This document shows positions 15,632 to 24,762 of a DNA stretch of 44,216 nt, one piece after another. Position 1 is the stretch's first letter. The number at the start of each line of letters is the position of its first letter. The stretch spans positions 1-44,216 of the forward strand of contig JAGABD010000109.1 of NCBI GenBank assembly GCA_017614795.1, read 5' to 3'. The notes beneath the pieces are model-generated. The model worked only from the letters and a program-made list of their open reading frames with translations, did no database searches and had not been told where the DNA came from. Position numbers and translations under genes: made by a program. Source of the DNA: Bacteroidales bacterium. Its GTDB lineage: Bacteria > Bacteroidota > Bacteroidia > Bacteroidales > UBA932.

Positions 15632-17712
15632 AAGTTTTGCCGTTCACTGTAACCTTGTTGCCGGAAATCTTGATCTTTGGAGCCTTTTCGCCGCTGCGTA
15701 CCGGGTAAAGCACCGCCGTTACACCCAGGTTGGTGCAGTCGGCACTCCAGTCGAGTTCTATTGCACTGCCCGGGAAACCCTGTTTGGGGCCGTTCTCGCT
15801 ATAATCGCGCCCTACCGGGTGATGCATATAGCCGTTTTCTTTGCTGTAGCTGAGCTTGGCATTGGAAGACACCGCTATATAAAGGTCGGCTTTGCCGCGC
15901 TCCACTTTAAGAAGCGAAGGCTTGCCGGTGATGATTGTCTTTTCGTCCCTGTTGAAGATATGCAGGCGCCAATCGTAATGATGGTTGCCATCCTGTTCGG
16001 GCAGCAGGATATCCCTCACGATAAAGAATCCCCCTTCTTTCTCAGGCACGAAGCGCACCGTGCGGGAGGCTTCCTTCATCTTGATATGGTAAATATCCTC
16101 AGCATCGCTGCGAAGCAGGGCGCCCCCTTCTTCGAAGTTCTCGCAACGGGTAATCTTCGCGTGGGGCTTACCCTTTACGAACACATCCCGGTTATCCCAT
16201 TTCCCCGCCTTGAACTGGGGGCCGAGCGGGAACTTCTGGCTTTTGCCGTCGATGGTAATGGTATTGGCCGAACGGGTGACAATGTCGTATTCGTTGTGCA
16301 CTTTGCTGCGGTAGGATGCCGAACCGGGGGTGACGATAATGTACTCTCCGAATGCAGCGAGAGTGATGGAGTTAAGCTCCGGCCTGTTGTGAGAATAACT
16401 CACTCTGCTGCCGCAATCACCGGCCTTGAGGCCAAGAACTATGCCCTCGTCGTCCCAGCTGCTGCGTATGAAGCAGTCGCCGTTGTCGAAGGCCCTTGCA
16501 AGAGGCAACTCGGCCCCCTCTGGGCTGAGCGACGGAATATTCTCGTCAGGAATCCTGGATTCCAGGAGAATTCCGTCCATACAGTTGCGGCTGGCATATT
16601 TCTCGCGAAGCCACTTGGCAAGGCCATCCTCATATACGATTTTGGAGAAAAGGCTGGGCTTATCCGCGCCGTAGAGTTCGCGGTCGCCATAGGGGTTGTC
16701 GCCGTAATTGATGCGAATCACTCCGGGCTTGCCGTCTTCTTCTATGTCGAATATCTGCCCGTAAGTGCGCCAGGTCTGGCTTCCCTTGATATAGGTGTCG
16801 CCAAAGCAGTTCTTGATATCTTCCGGAGACATCACGATGGCTGCCGCGAATAATTCTCCCATCGGGTAGGCAAAATAGCTATAGCCTTCGGAATAGCTTC
16901 CGTCCGGTTCGACAGTAGTATTGGCGTAGAACTTCAGGCCGTTGAGAGCGCGCTGCCTGGCAATGTCGTCACCAAAGAATGCGGCGGAATGCAGCAGACC
17001 GCAGGATATCACCGCAGTCCAGTTATGCGAGCGGGGTTTGTCCAGCCAGTTGTAGCAAGGAATATGCGCGCGGTTGTACCAGGCATCCTTGAGCGCCTCG
17101 AACTCTTCGTCCGTCATATCCTGGCGGACAGCCGGAACTGCGTAGTAGAGTGTCTTGTTCAGAGCAGCCGTCTCGAGGCCGCCCGTCGGATGCTCTGGTT
17201 TGTATCCGCGGAGTTCGGAGTGAAGCCAGAAATCTATCGGCAGCGACACCATCTTGGCGAGGTGCGAGCGGATGAGTTCCGAAACAAGAGGCTCACCGGT
17301 GAAGATGTAAACGATTGACAGCTGCCTCAGGTTGCCTGTTGCGTAGATGTAGCGCTCTGCAGAGAATCCGCTCCTCCCCTTGATTGTCCAGTTGGTGACA
17401 AGGCGGGAAGTCAGCATCGCAAAGCTGTTCCACTCCTTCTGTCCGTCCGGATCGTCCCGGAAGAACTTGCAGAGTTTGTGCAGAGTGGCGTTATCCGCAA
17501 AGGTAAGGCCGTCGGGGTAGCGGTCCAGTGCCGCTTCGTTCGGTTGTAGACTAGACCTGCTTAGCTGGGTCGAATGATCCGGTGCAGGAGTCGTAAAGTC
17601 CTTATAGACAGGAAATTGTGTACCCCCCCCCCGTTTGAGAAACGGCAGTGAGCGACACCGTCATAGCCAGAGCGGCCAGCAGTATTTTCCTAAGATTAAT
17701 AAATCCGTTCAT
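15618..17712 (-). CDS. Heparinase II/III-like polysaccharide lyase, frame broken at a G10 tract
   Basis: The signal peptide (MNGFINLRKILLAALAMTV..., start 17712) is in one frame and runs into a run of ten G (17632-17623), after which it stops within 7 codons. The body continues from the G tract in the next frame (GGTQFPVYKDFTTPAPDHST...) with no start codon before ATG 17417. With nine G the two join into a 697-residue protein. The body shows heparinase II/III traits: SHNWTAVISCG and DGSYSEGYSYFAYP in the alpha-barrel part, and YSHNRPELNSITLAAFGEYI at the start of the C-terminal beta-sandwich. Such enzymes cleave uronate-containing chains by beta-elimination. It is the first gene of the PUL operon. 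The break may be phase variation, mutation or a read error. Confidence 0.75.
17623..17632 (-). repeat. Homopolymer tract of ten G (minus strand)
   Basis: Ten C on the plus strand, so ten G in the coding strand of the heparinase-like gene, right after the signal peptide. It is by far the longest G/C homopolymer I noticed in the window. Nine or twelve G would restore the reading frame. Confidence 0.95.
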
Positions 17713-17738
17713 TCTGGAGTTACTAATTATGTAATTTA

Positions 17739-17746
17739 CAAAAATA
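17739..17746 (-). promoter_or_regulatory. Candidate -7 box of the main PUL operon
   Basis: The minus strand reads TATTTTTG, a full match to TAnnTTTG, ending 26 bases before the lyase start at 17712. The 61-base AT-rich gap between the lyase and GH88 is the only plausible place for the promoter of the 16-kb operon. On the plus strand a weaker TATTTTG (17761-17767 region) precedes GH88. No convincing -33 element is seen. Confidence 0.5.
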
Positions 17747-17773
17747 AAAATTATTTGCTTATTTTGCAGTGTT

Positions 17774-18919
17774 ATGAGAAAATTTTTGCTTATTCTTGCC
17801 CTGGCAGTCTGTTCCTGTGGAACAGCTACCATCGACGTCGACAAAATCGTTTCGCTCTCCGGCGAGCAGTGCCGCATTATGGAAACCTTCCTGTCCGAAG
17901 ACAGTTTCCCGAGGTCTTTCGAGAATGGAAAATTCGTCTCTTCCGAGGCCTGGTGGTGGTGCAGCGGATTCTATCCCGGAGTATGCTGGTACACTTATTT
18001 GCTTGGGAAAGATCCGGAGATTCGCGACCTTGCGTTGAGGCAGACGGCTAAACTGCAGGATGTGAGCAAGTTGTGCCGCGACCACGATCTCGGCTTTCAG
18101 GTAATGTGCTCTTCCGGCTTCGCCTACAAAGAGACGGGCGACAGCCTCTATCTGAAGACTATCCGAGAGGCCGCTGCCAAGCTGGCGGCCCGATATTCCC
18201 CTGTCACCGGAGTCATCAAGAGTTGGAACGGGAACGACGGTTTGTACCGCGTCATTATCGACAACATGATGAATCTGGAGCTGCTCACTTACGCATCCCG
18301 AATGTTTGACGTGCCCGAATGGAAGGACATCGCACTCTCGCACGCGCGAAACACCCTTAAGAACCATTTCCGACCTAATGCTTCGAGTTACCACGTTGTC
18401 ATTTATGATGAGGAAAACGGGGGTGTTCTCAAGAGAATTACTGCGCAAGGATACGCCGACGAGTCTGCTTGGGCGCGCGGGCAAGCATGGGGTCTGTATG
18501 GCTTTACGATGATGTATCGCGAAACCGGAGAACAGGAATTCCTCGATCAGGCAAACAGGATTGCGGCATTTCTGCTGCCATTGCTGGAGAAGCAGCCTGT
18601 ACCAGCCTGGGATTTCAACGCCCCGGCTCCTCTAAACGAGCAGGTCGACGCATCGGCAGGAGCCATCATGGCCTCTGCATTTCTGGAGCTCTGCCAATAT
18701 GCACCTAATGCAAGATTGGGCGCGAAATATAAAAAGACGGGCATCCGCATTCTGGAAGCCCTGAGCGGCGACGAGTATTTGTGCAAACCCGGAGAATGTG
18801 CCGGATTCCTCCTGAAGCACAGCACCGGGAATCTTCCCAAGAACAGCGAGGTGGATGTTCCGCTCACTTATGCCGACTATTATTTCATGGAGGCACTGTA
18901 CAAGTACAGCCAACTCTAG
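17774..18919 (+). CDS. Glycoside hydrolase family 88, unsaturated uronyl hydrolase
   Basis: A 381-residue exported GH88 with a lipobox-like signal peptide (LALAVCSC). GH88 enzymes hydrate the 4,5-unsaturated uronic acid left on oligosaccharides by polysaccharide lyases and so release it. The two catalytic aspartates of the family fit D105 in the HDLGF motif and D163 in the IIDNMMNLELL motif. The substrate pocket features WWWCSGFYPG and ARGQAWGLYGF, typical of the (alpha/alpha)6 barrel, are present. Family length is normal. It is divergent from the heparinase-like lyase across a 61-base gap, a fitting partner because it acts on lyase products. Exact substrate (glucuronyl, galacturonyl or iduronyl-derived) cannot be told. 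Confidence 0.93.
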   Translation: MRKFLLILALAVCSCGTATIDVDKIVSLSGEQCRIMETFLSEDSFPRSFENGKFVSSEAWWWCSGFYPGVCWYTYLLGKDPEIRDLALRQTAKLQDVSKLCRDHDLGFQVMCSSGFAYKETGDSLYLKTIREAAAKLAARYSPVTGVIKSWNGNDGLYRVIIDNMMNLELLTYASRMFDVPEWKDIALSHARNTLKNHFRPNASSYHVVIYDEENGGVLKRITAQGYADESAWARGQAWGLYGFTMMYRETGEQEFLDQANRIAAFLLPLLEKQPVPAWDFNAPAPLNEQVDASAGAIMASAFLELCQYAPNARLGAKYKKTGIRILEALSGDEYLCKPGECAGFLLKHSTGNLPKNSEVDVPLTYADYYFMEALYKYSQL

Positions 18920-18940
18920 GACAGAAACATCGAGCAATTT

Positions 18941-19738
18941 CTACTCGACCAGCGCTATGTCGGCGAAATCCTTGAGGTTGTTTTCGACGATGTGGTTGAT
19001 GTAGGTCATGAAGATCCAGGCCATCAGCTGGTAGCCTGCGGCGTTCATGTGGCCGCCCACGAAGTATTTTGCCTTCATTTCGGGGTCGCTGAAGTCGGGG
19101 CCGTATTTCTCGATGTCGATGAGATAGACGTAGTCGAACATCTCTGGCATCTTGCGAATCTGCTCGCTGAATTCCGGCTTGGGATAGAGCGTGGGAAGGG
19201 TGCACACGAAGAAGCGGGCCTTCGGCTGGATGGTCTTCACCCTCTGGATGATGCCGGCGTAGTTGCCGATGAAGGTATCCGCGTTCTTGGTATAGTCGTC
19301 CTTGTTCACGTCCTTCGACGCGTCGCCGGGCTCGAAGCGCTTGCGGTCGTTGCAGCCCAGGGCGATGATGTACACCTGCTTGGGGCGGGCCTTGGCGCTC
19401 ACGTCCCTGTTGCGGTTCATGGGGTAATCCCAGAAATTGCGTATCCAGCCCTTTGCGGTTTCGCCTCCGACGGAGTAGTTCTCGCCGGTCGCTCCCCCGA
19501 TGGCCGCCACGATCCTCTGGCCCCAGGAATATTCGTAGATGTCGTGCCAGACGGTGCTGCCGTCCTCGCGCTTGTATTCGTGCTCGCCGCTGCACAGCGA
19601 GTCGCCGATGAAGCCCCATCTGTGGAAGATGGTGCACCACCCCGGGTCGTGGGATATGGTCGCTATGGGGTTGTCCTGCGCGCCGGCAACGGCCGTCGCC
19701 AGAAGGAAGAATGCTGCGATAGTGATTATTCGTTTCAT
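18941..19738 (-). CDS. SGNH/GDSL-family esterase
   Basis: A 265-residue secreted hydrolase with a signal peptide (MKRIITIAAFFLLATAVAGAQ). The SGNH blocks are visible: block I FIGDSLCSG with nucleophile S47, block II YSVGGETA with the oxyanion Gly, block III ALGCND with Asn, and block V GGHMNAAGYQ with the catalytic His. In PULs such enzymes often remove acetyl or other ester groups from glycans so that lyases can act. It follows the beta-helix gene by 10 bases and converges on GH88 with a 21-base gap. A carbohydrate-esterase role is inference from family and context; the gap holds only a weak 5-bp stem. Confidence 0.82.
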   Translation of the reverse strand: MKRIITIAAFFLLATAVAGAQDNPIATISHDPGWCTIFHRWGFIGDSLCSGEHEYKREDGSTVWHDIYEYSWGQRIVAAIGGATGENYSVGGETAKGWIRNFWDYPMNRNRDVSAKARPKQVYIIALGCNDRKRFEPGDASKDVNKDDYTKNADTFIGNYAGIIQRVKTIQPKARFFVCTLPTLYPKPEFSEQIRKMPEMFDYVYLIDIEKYGPDFSDPEMKAKYFVGGHMNAAGYQLMAWIFMTYINHIVENNLKDFADIALVE

Positions 19739-19748
19739 ATCTGCTTGA

Positions 19749-21881
19749 TTATCTGGGTTCGAAAGGAGCGGGATCGCGGGTGACCACTATGCCCTCGATT
19801 TCAAATTTCCCGGGGGTGCGCTTTGCCTTGCGAAGGCAGATGCGATGGGTCTGTCCGGGAGCGAAATTCCAGCAGGAGATCCTGTTGCCCTGCTTCTTGC
19901 CGGGAGCGACTATCGCCCAGCTCATATAGTCCTTGAAGGTCATCAGCTGGGTGCTGAGGAATTCGCCGTCCACGCCGGACTCGATGTAGCCGTTGCTCAT
20001 TCCGCGGGCGCGGATCTTGATCCACCAGGGGCCTTCCTTGGGCACCGTGAATTCATACACGAGGCCTTCTTCGCCGTCCGGAAGCCGCACGACCTTGCCG
20101 AATTCGCTGTCCTGCGCCTCGACTATATTTGCCTGCCCAGCCACGGGGTTGAACACATCCACGAACACGGCGTCATTCTCGGGGATTTCCGGATGGAAAG
20201 GAGTGACGTAGTCCGTATTCACATAGAAGGAGAAGGGCCTTGAAAGGCCTTCGGGAGTCCTGACTATGAAGGCGCTGCGGTATATGCGGCGGTCCTTGAG
20301 CTTGTCGGGGTCCAGATGCACGGTGAGCGTGACGGTCTCGCCCGGATGCAGGACGCCCTCGTCCGGGGTGACCTCGAACCAATCCATATCGAAGTTCCTG
20401 CGAACCCTCCAGGGCTGTTCCCCCTTGAGTTCGGGCAGGGCCTTCAGCTGAAGTGTGTAGCCGTCCTTGAGATCCGATTCGCGGGCCGCGGAAAGGATGA
20501 AGGGGCAGGGACGGGCAGGGAGTTCGACGGGGATGTCGGCATCCGTCATCTTCACGTTCATCTTATTGTTTTCGGAGGTGCTCTTCGGCGATTTGTCCAG
20601 GTTCCTTATCTTGCAGCCTTCGCCGAAGGTGTTGTCCCAGAGATGCGCTTCCAGCGCTTCCATATTGTTGAATCCGCCGCACCTGTTCCACCAGATGTTG
20701 TTCCAGATATAGGTTTTCGCCTCGGGGCCGTGACGTCCGCCGCCTGTCTTGAAGCCGGCGCCGACCGAGCCGAATTCATCGCCCAGGCCGCTTATCACGT
20801 TGTCGAAGGAGAACGAGGGACTCACCATGCAACCCTGGATGGAAGGGCCCACGAGGGCACCTTCGAAGCGGTTGTCGAAGAGTCGCACGTTCCTCTGGCC
20901 GCCGTCCAGCTCGATGCAGTCGTCGTTGCAGAAGATCATGAAGTTGCCGTAGATGTCGGCGTCGCGGTTGAATCCGCCGTCATCGGCGAAATTGCCCTGG
21001 GACTCTACCGCATCGTTGAAGCGGTGGAGGTCCGAGCCGATGAAGTCGTTGTAACGGATTACCGTGGAATGGTCCGGACGGTAAAGAATGACCGCCTCGG
21101 TTCCGGCGGGATGCGCGTAGCGCCAGGAATTCGACTTGCCGAAGCTGTCGTGTATGTAGCAGCGCTCCACAACCACCTCGCTGCATCCCTTGTAGATCTT
21201 GATGGCCCCGTCGAAGTTGACGTTCTTGCCGTTTATCTGCGGCACGCCCCTGTCCTCGTAGTTCACCGGGGCCAGGCGTCCGAAGTCGTAGATGTCGCAG
21301 TTCTGGATTCGCACTCCCGTGGAGTTCTTCACGGAAATCACTCCTTCGTGGATCTGGGGACCCTGGCACTCCAGGCCGTCGATGAGAATGTAGTCCACTC
21401 CGTCCACTATAATCGTGGGCTTGTTGCCGTTGTTGCAGAAAACCGCGCCTTCCGGAGCAGTATAGCGCACCCATCCGTTGCGGGTGCCGCCTTCCTTGAT
21501 GTAGATGGGAAGCTTGTCGGGATTCAGCTCGATGGTCTTGGCCACGGGCACGTCGCTCTTCCAAGTGACGAAACTGCCCTTGCAGAGCCTCTTGCCTTTC
21601 AGCACGAACTGGCACTCATATTTCGTGTCTTCCTCGAGGCGGAAGATGCTGGTGCGGTAGCCCGGCTGCGTGGAGAAGAACGGCAGAATCTCCGCCTGCT
21701 TCCAATCCTTCTCCCCTGCCTTGCGGTACTCCAGTTTGAGCCCTGGCATTTCCTTGGGGCAGTTCATTTCGACACTGCAGGAACTGAATGTAGGCCTTGT
21801 CCAAAGGGAATAACGGCTTTTGGCTTCGAGGGCAGTAGCCAGTACGGCCAAAAAAGACAGAATGGTTATTAGTCGTTTCAT
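19749..21881 (-). CDS. Secreted multidomain right-handed beta-helix protein
   Basis: A 710-residue secreted protein. Signal peptide to about residue 20 (ATALEAKS). Residues 22-105 look like a fibronectin-III-type domain (WTRPTFSSCSVEMNC ... KYECQFVLKGKRL). Residues about 110-445 form a parallel beta-helix (IIVDGVDYILIDGLECQG, GVRIQNCDIYDF, EVVVERCYIHDSFG, DIYGNFMIFCNDDCIELDGG). Then a BACON-like sandwich (WRVRRNFDMDWFEVTPDEG) and a C-terminal galactose-binding/CBM-like domain (WWIKIRARGMSNGYIESGVDG). The acidic cluster FCNDDCIELDGG could be catalytic or metal-binding. A glycan lyase or hydrolase is likely, but the family is not certain. It leads a two-gene operon with the SGNH esterase. Confidence 0.72.
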   Translation of the reverse strand: MKRLITILSFLAVLATALEAKSRYSLWTRPTFSSCSVEMNCPKEMPGLKLEYRKAGEKDWKQAEILPFFSTQPGYRTSIFRLEEDTKYECQFVLKGKRLCKGSFVTWKSDVPVAKTIELNPDKLPIYIKEGGTRNGWVRYTAPEGAVFCNNGNKPTIIVDGVDYILIDGLECQGPQIHEGVISVKNSTGVRIQNCDIYDFGRLAPVNYEDRGVPQINGKNVNFDGAIKIYKGCSEVVVERCYIHDSFGKSNSWRYAHPAGTEAVILYRPDHSTVIRYNDFIGSDLHRFNDAVESQGNFADDGGFNRDADIYGNFMIFCNDDCIELDGGQRNVRLFDNRFEGALVGPSIQGCMVSPSFSFDNVISGLGDEFGSVGAGFKTGGGRHGPEAKTYIWNNIWWNRCGGFNNMEALEAHLWDNTFGEGCKIRNLDKSPKSTSENNKMNVKMTDADIPVELPARPCPFILSAARESDLKDGYTLQLKALPELKGEQPWRVRRNFDMDWFEVTPDEGVLHPGETVTLTVHLDPDKLKDRRIYRSAFIVRTPEGLSRPFSFYVNTDYVTPFHPEIPENDAVFVDVFNPVAGQANIVEAQDSEFGKVVRLPDGEEGLVYEFTVPKEGPWWIKIRARGMSNGYIESGVDGEFLSTQLMTFKDYMSWAIVAPGKKQGNRISCWNFAPGQTHRICLRKAKRTPGKFEIEGIVVTRDPAPFEPR

Positions 21882-21887
21882 AGATTA

Positions 21888-21895
21888 CAAATATA
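21888..21895 (-). promoter_or_regulatory. Candidate -7 box of the beta-helix/SGNH operon
   Basis: The minus strand reads TATATTTG, matching TAnnTTTG, only 6 bases before the ATG at 21881, so the message would start at or next to the start codon. The 45-base gap to recO contains only this box and the palindrome at 21911-21931. Confidence 0.55.
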
Positions 21896-21910
21896 GAAAA
21901 ATATCTTGAT

Positions 21911-21931
21911 GTTAAGATTGAGAATCTTAAC
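21911..21931. terminator. Perfect palindrome over the recO stop codon
   Basis: GTTAAGATT (21911-21919), GAG, AATCTTAAC (21923-21931): a perfect 9-bp stem with a 3-base loop, containing the recO stop (21927-21929). On the minus strand it is followed by ATCAAGATATTTTTC, so it may terminate the recO operon. It also lies 16 bases upstream of the next -7 box and could be an operator. Confidence 0.5.
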
Positions 21932-22574
21932 GTTGATACAATTCACTCAACACTCTCAGCGAACGGATGTTCAGCGGGGTTTCGAGGTGGAAAGCGAGGT
22001 AGTCGACCATCGCGGCGGCTATGCCTCCGCGCTCGGCTCCGGTGAGCGGCACGAGCATGAAATCGGCCTCGGAAGCCTCCAAAAGGGCGCTTATCTTGCA
22101 CGCGTGCTCATCGGCAAAGGGCAGGATGTCCTCCGCCGAAGGCGAAAATCCCAGCGCTCCCGCCAGTTCGAGGATGAAGCGCAGGTGGAAGTTGGCGAAA
22201 TCGGCCTCCATCGCATCGAGCGTGAGCATCTTCGCGACGCACCAGTCGTAGAGCCCTTCTTCCGACGCCCCTTCCTTGATGCTGCGGAAGAGCAGTTCGC
22301 CGAGGAAAAGCGTCATCGCGTTCTTGTGGATGTTGCTTCTGATACCGGTCAGGGGATATGCGGGCGCGACGTGACGAAGGCGCCAGAGATCCGACTTGGG
22401 GTTCTCCACCACCTCGGCGTCGAGTATGTTCATAGGCTGGAAGACGGACGCCCCTTTGCCCGCGGCCACCATGAAACTGCGCCTGCCCAGATTCCGGCTC
22501 AGCGCGTGGACCACCAGCGAGCGGTCCCCCACTTTCGTGGTGTTGAGAACTATGAGTCCTGTCGCCGTAACCAT
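21927..22574 (-). CDS. recO: DNA repair protein RecO
   Basis: A 215-residue RecO. It starts MVTATGLIVLNTTKVGDRSLV, the usual RecO entry into the N-terminal OB fold, followed by a helical C-terminal domain (LGELLFRSIKEGASEEGLYDW, FHLRFILELAGALGF). RecO binds single-stranded DNA and, with RecR, loads RecA at gaps. The four zinc-binding cysteines of some RecO proteins are not present, as is common in Bacteroidota. It overlaps rdgB by 25 bases and is last in the U32-S41-rdgB-recO operon. Confidence 0.87.
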   Translation of the reverse strand: MVTATGLIVLNTTKVGDRSLVVHALSRNLGRRSFMVAAGKGASVFQPMNILDAEVVENPKSDLWRLRHVAPAYPLTGIRSNIHKNAMTLFLGELLFRSIKEGASEEGLYDWCVAKMLTLDAMEADFANFHLRFILELAGALGFSPSAEDILPFADEHACKISALLEASEADFMLVPLTGAERGGIAAAMVDYLAFHLETPLNIRSLRVLSELYQR

Positions 22575-23152
22575 TCCGCCATTTTTCTGAGGGCTTCGCC
22601 ACGATGGGAGATGCCGTTTTTGTCGTCCTCAGGCACCTGTGCGAGGGTTCTGCCCGGGAAGGCGTCCGCCACGAAAACCGGGTCGTAGCCGAATCCGCCG
22701 TCGCCTGCGGGTTCGTGCGCTATGTGGCCTTCGCAACTGCCTTCGAACTGATGCGCCCGGCCGTCGATTATCAGCGCCACGGCGCAGCGGAACCGAGCCT
22801 TTCGCTCTTTTGCGGTTTCCGCGCCGGCGGATTTCAGGTTCCGGAGCAATTTGGCGATGTTCGCCGCGCTGTCGTGGGCCACTCCGGCATAACGGGCAGT
22901 GTAGATGCCCGGTTCGCCGTTCAATGCATCGACCTCCAGGCCGCTGTCGTCGGCAAAGACCGGCAGACCGCACTTGATGTGCGCCGCCTTGATATGCGCG
23001 TTCTCGGCGAAAGTCGCTCCCGTCTCTTCGACGTCGAGCGCCTCGGGGCCGAGCCCGGCCTCCGCTGGCGAGAGCACTTCGTACCCCGGCCCGAGTATTT
23101 CCCGGGCCTCGCGAAGCTTGCCTGCGTTGCCTGTCGCGAATATCAGTTTCAT
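22550..23152 (-). CDS. rdgB: XTP/dITP diphosphatase (house-cleaning NTPase)
   Basis: A 200-residue RdgB/HAM1 protein that hydrolyses non-canonical purine triphosphates (XTP, dITP) to monophosphates and keeps them out of DNA. Family motifs are all visible: IFATGNAGKLRE at the start, VFADDSGLEVDAL with the catalytic Asp pair, GEPGIYTARYAG, GGFGYDPVF, and SHRGEALRKM near the end. It overlaps the S41 gene by 4 bases (ATGA) upstream and recO by 25 bases downstream. Confidence 0.95.
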   Translation of the reverse strand: MKLIFATGNAGKLREAREILGPGYEVLSPAEAGLGPEALDVEETGATFAENAHIKAAHIKCGLPVFADDSGLEVDALNGEPGIYTARYAGVAHDSAANIAKLLRNLKSAGAETAKERKARFRCAVALIIDGRAHQFEGSCEGHIAHEPAGDGGFGYDPVFVADAFPGRTLAQVPEDDKNGISHRGEALRKMAEWLRRQDS

Positions 23153-24762
23153 ATCTCTATCATCTTGGCTTCCAATGCCTTGCGGAGAGTTTCGTCGTAA
23201 CGGATGTCGACCTCCGCGCCGCCCGGCGTGAAGTAGTAGCGCACTGCGATTTCGTTCTCGATGAACGGCACTATCTCTTCCTTTTTCAAGCGGATGAAGG
23301 TCTCCTTGTCCATTTCCAGCGACTTCTTGAGGGCCTCCAGCTCGGGCTTCATATTCTCTTCGAGGCCGTCCTTGCGGAGCGCCTCGCGCATCTGGTCGTA
23401 AATGGCACGCGCGCTGCTGCGATAGTCGAATTCTCGGCCCTTCGCGAACTCTATAAAGCGCTCGAATTCAGCATCTTCCAGATGGAAGTCCTTTGCCGGG
23501 GCGATGCTCTCGTGCCTGCGCACGAAGTCGATGGCGAACTGTTCCACCACCCCGTTCAGCACCAGCGAATAGCTCAGGCGGCTGTACTCGCGGGGCTTTA
23601 TCTCCACATCGGGCGTGATGCCTCCCCCGTCGCGGACCGTGCGGCCGTGGAGAGTCTTGAACTCGTGCGTGAGCGAATCGGGGATGTACCCCACGCTGCC
23701 GTCCTCGTTGCGGCGGGAATAATCTATCGCCTGGACGCATCTGCCCGAAGGGGTGTAATATTTTGCGGTGGTGACCTTCAGCTGACCGCCGTAAGGCAGG
23801 GGGCGTATGCTCTGAACGAGGCCCTTGCCGAAGGTGCGGGTGCCCATTATGGTAGCGCGGTCGAGGTCCTGCAGGGCGCCGGCGACAATCTCCGACGAAG
23901 AGGCGCTGCCGCCGTCCACCAGCACTATTATGGGGAGTTTGGTATCTTCGGGGTCGGAGGTGGTGCGATAGTTTTGCTCGCCCACGGCGTCGTTGCCTTT
24001 CGAAGTGACCACGGTGGAGCCTCTCGGCACGAAGATTCCCACTATTCCGATGGCTTCCTGCATCAGGCCGCCGCCGTTGCCGCGAAGGTCCAGCACCAGA
24101 CGCTTCATCCCCTGCGCCTTGAGCGCCTTCACATCTTTGCGAACCTCTGCCGAAAGGCCTTCGGTGAAGCCGCTGATGAGGATGTAACCGTCCGACTCAT
24201 TGAGCATTCCGCAATAGTCGATGTCGGGGATATGGATGCGTTCGCGGGTGACCTCGACCTCGACTATTTCACCCGTGCGGGCCTTCTTTACCTGGAACTT
24301 CACCTTGCTGCCGGGCTCGCCGCGCATCTTCGCGCTGGCTTCCGAAACCGTGAGCCCGTGGGTGGTCTGGCCGTCGATCGCCATAATTTCATCGGCGCAC
24401 CTGATGCCTGCACGTACCGCCGGGGAGTCCATATAGGGTTCGTTGATTATCACGTTGCCATCCTTGTCGGGCTTGTAGATGAGTGCGCCGATGCCGCCGT
24501 AGACCTTGTTTATCATCATCTCGAAGTCCTCGTTCTTCTCCTTGGGCACATAGACCGTGTAGGGGTCGAGCTCCGCCAGCATGGCTTCCACCGCCTTCTT
24601 TTCCATACGGTCGAGAGGCAGGGTGTCGACGTAGCTGCGGTTGAGCTCTTTCAGCACCGAGGACTGGATTTCGATGAATTTCCCAAGCCTGAACGCCTTG
24701 GACTGCGAGAACGACGGCAGGGCCAGCAGAACGGCCGCCGCCAGGATTATAGCTTTCTTCAT
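23149..24762 (-). CDS. S41-family C-terminal processing protease
   Basis: A 537-residue CtpA/Prc-type serine protease of the cell envelope. Order: signal peptide (ILAAAVLLALPSFSQ), an N-terminal helical part (LKELNRSYVDTLPLDRMEKKAVEAML), a PDZ domain (GIGALIYKPDKDGNVIINEPYMDSPAVRAGI), then the S41 catalytic core (LVLDLRGNGGGLMQEAIGI). The nucleophile is the Ser in GGSASSSEIV that lies 25 residues before the general-base Lys in TRTFGKGLVQ, as in Prc. A C-terminal helical part follows. It trims or degrades exported proteins from their C-termini. It starts 4 bases before the U32 gene ends (ATGA overlap). Confidence 0.93.
   Translation of the reverse strand: MKKAIILAAAVLLALPSFSQSKAFRLGKFIEIQSSVLKELNRSYVDTLPLDRMEKKAVEAMLAELDPYTVYVPKEKNEDFEMMINKVYGGIGALIYKPDKDGNVIINEPYMDSPAVRAGIRCADEIMAIDGQTTHGLTVSEASAKMRGEPGSKVKFQVKKARTGEIVEVEVTRERIHIPDIDYCGMLNESDGYILISGFTEGLSAEVRKDVKALKAQGMKRLVLDLRGNGGGLMQEAIGIVGIFVPRGSTVVTSKGNDAVGEQNYRTTSDPEDTKLPIIVLVDGGSASSSEIVAGALQDLDRATIMGTRTFGKGLVQSIRPLPYGGQLKVTTAKYYTPSGRCVQAIDYSRRNEDGSVGYIPDSLTHEFKTLHGRTVRDGGGITPDVEIKPREYSRLSYSLVLNGVVEQFAIDFVRRHESIAPAKDFHLEDAEFERFIEFAKGREFDYRSSARAIYDQMREALRKDGLEENMKPELEALKKSLEMDKETFIRLKKEEIVPFIENEIAVRYYFTPGGAEVDIRYDETLRKALEAKMIEI

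Noticed and set aside
18930..18948. TCGAG/CTCGA inverted repeat between GH88 and the SGNH gene
   Set aside because: Only a 5-bp stem with a 9-base loop and no T tract; too weak to call a terminator.
20316..21872. 518-residue plus-strand ORF opposite the beta-helix protein
   Set aside because: Mirror of the coding frame with no recognisable domain; the minus-strand frame has signal peptide, beta-helix coils and promoter box.
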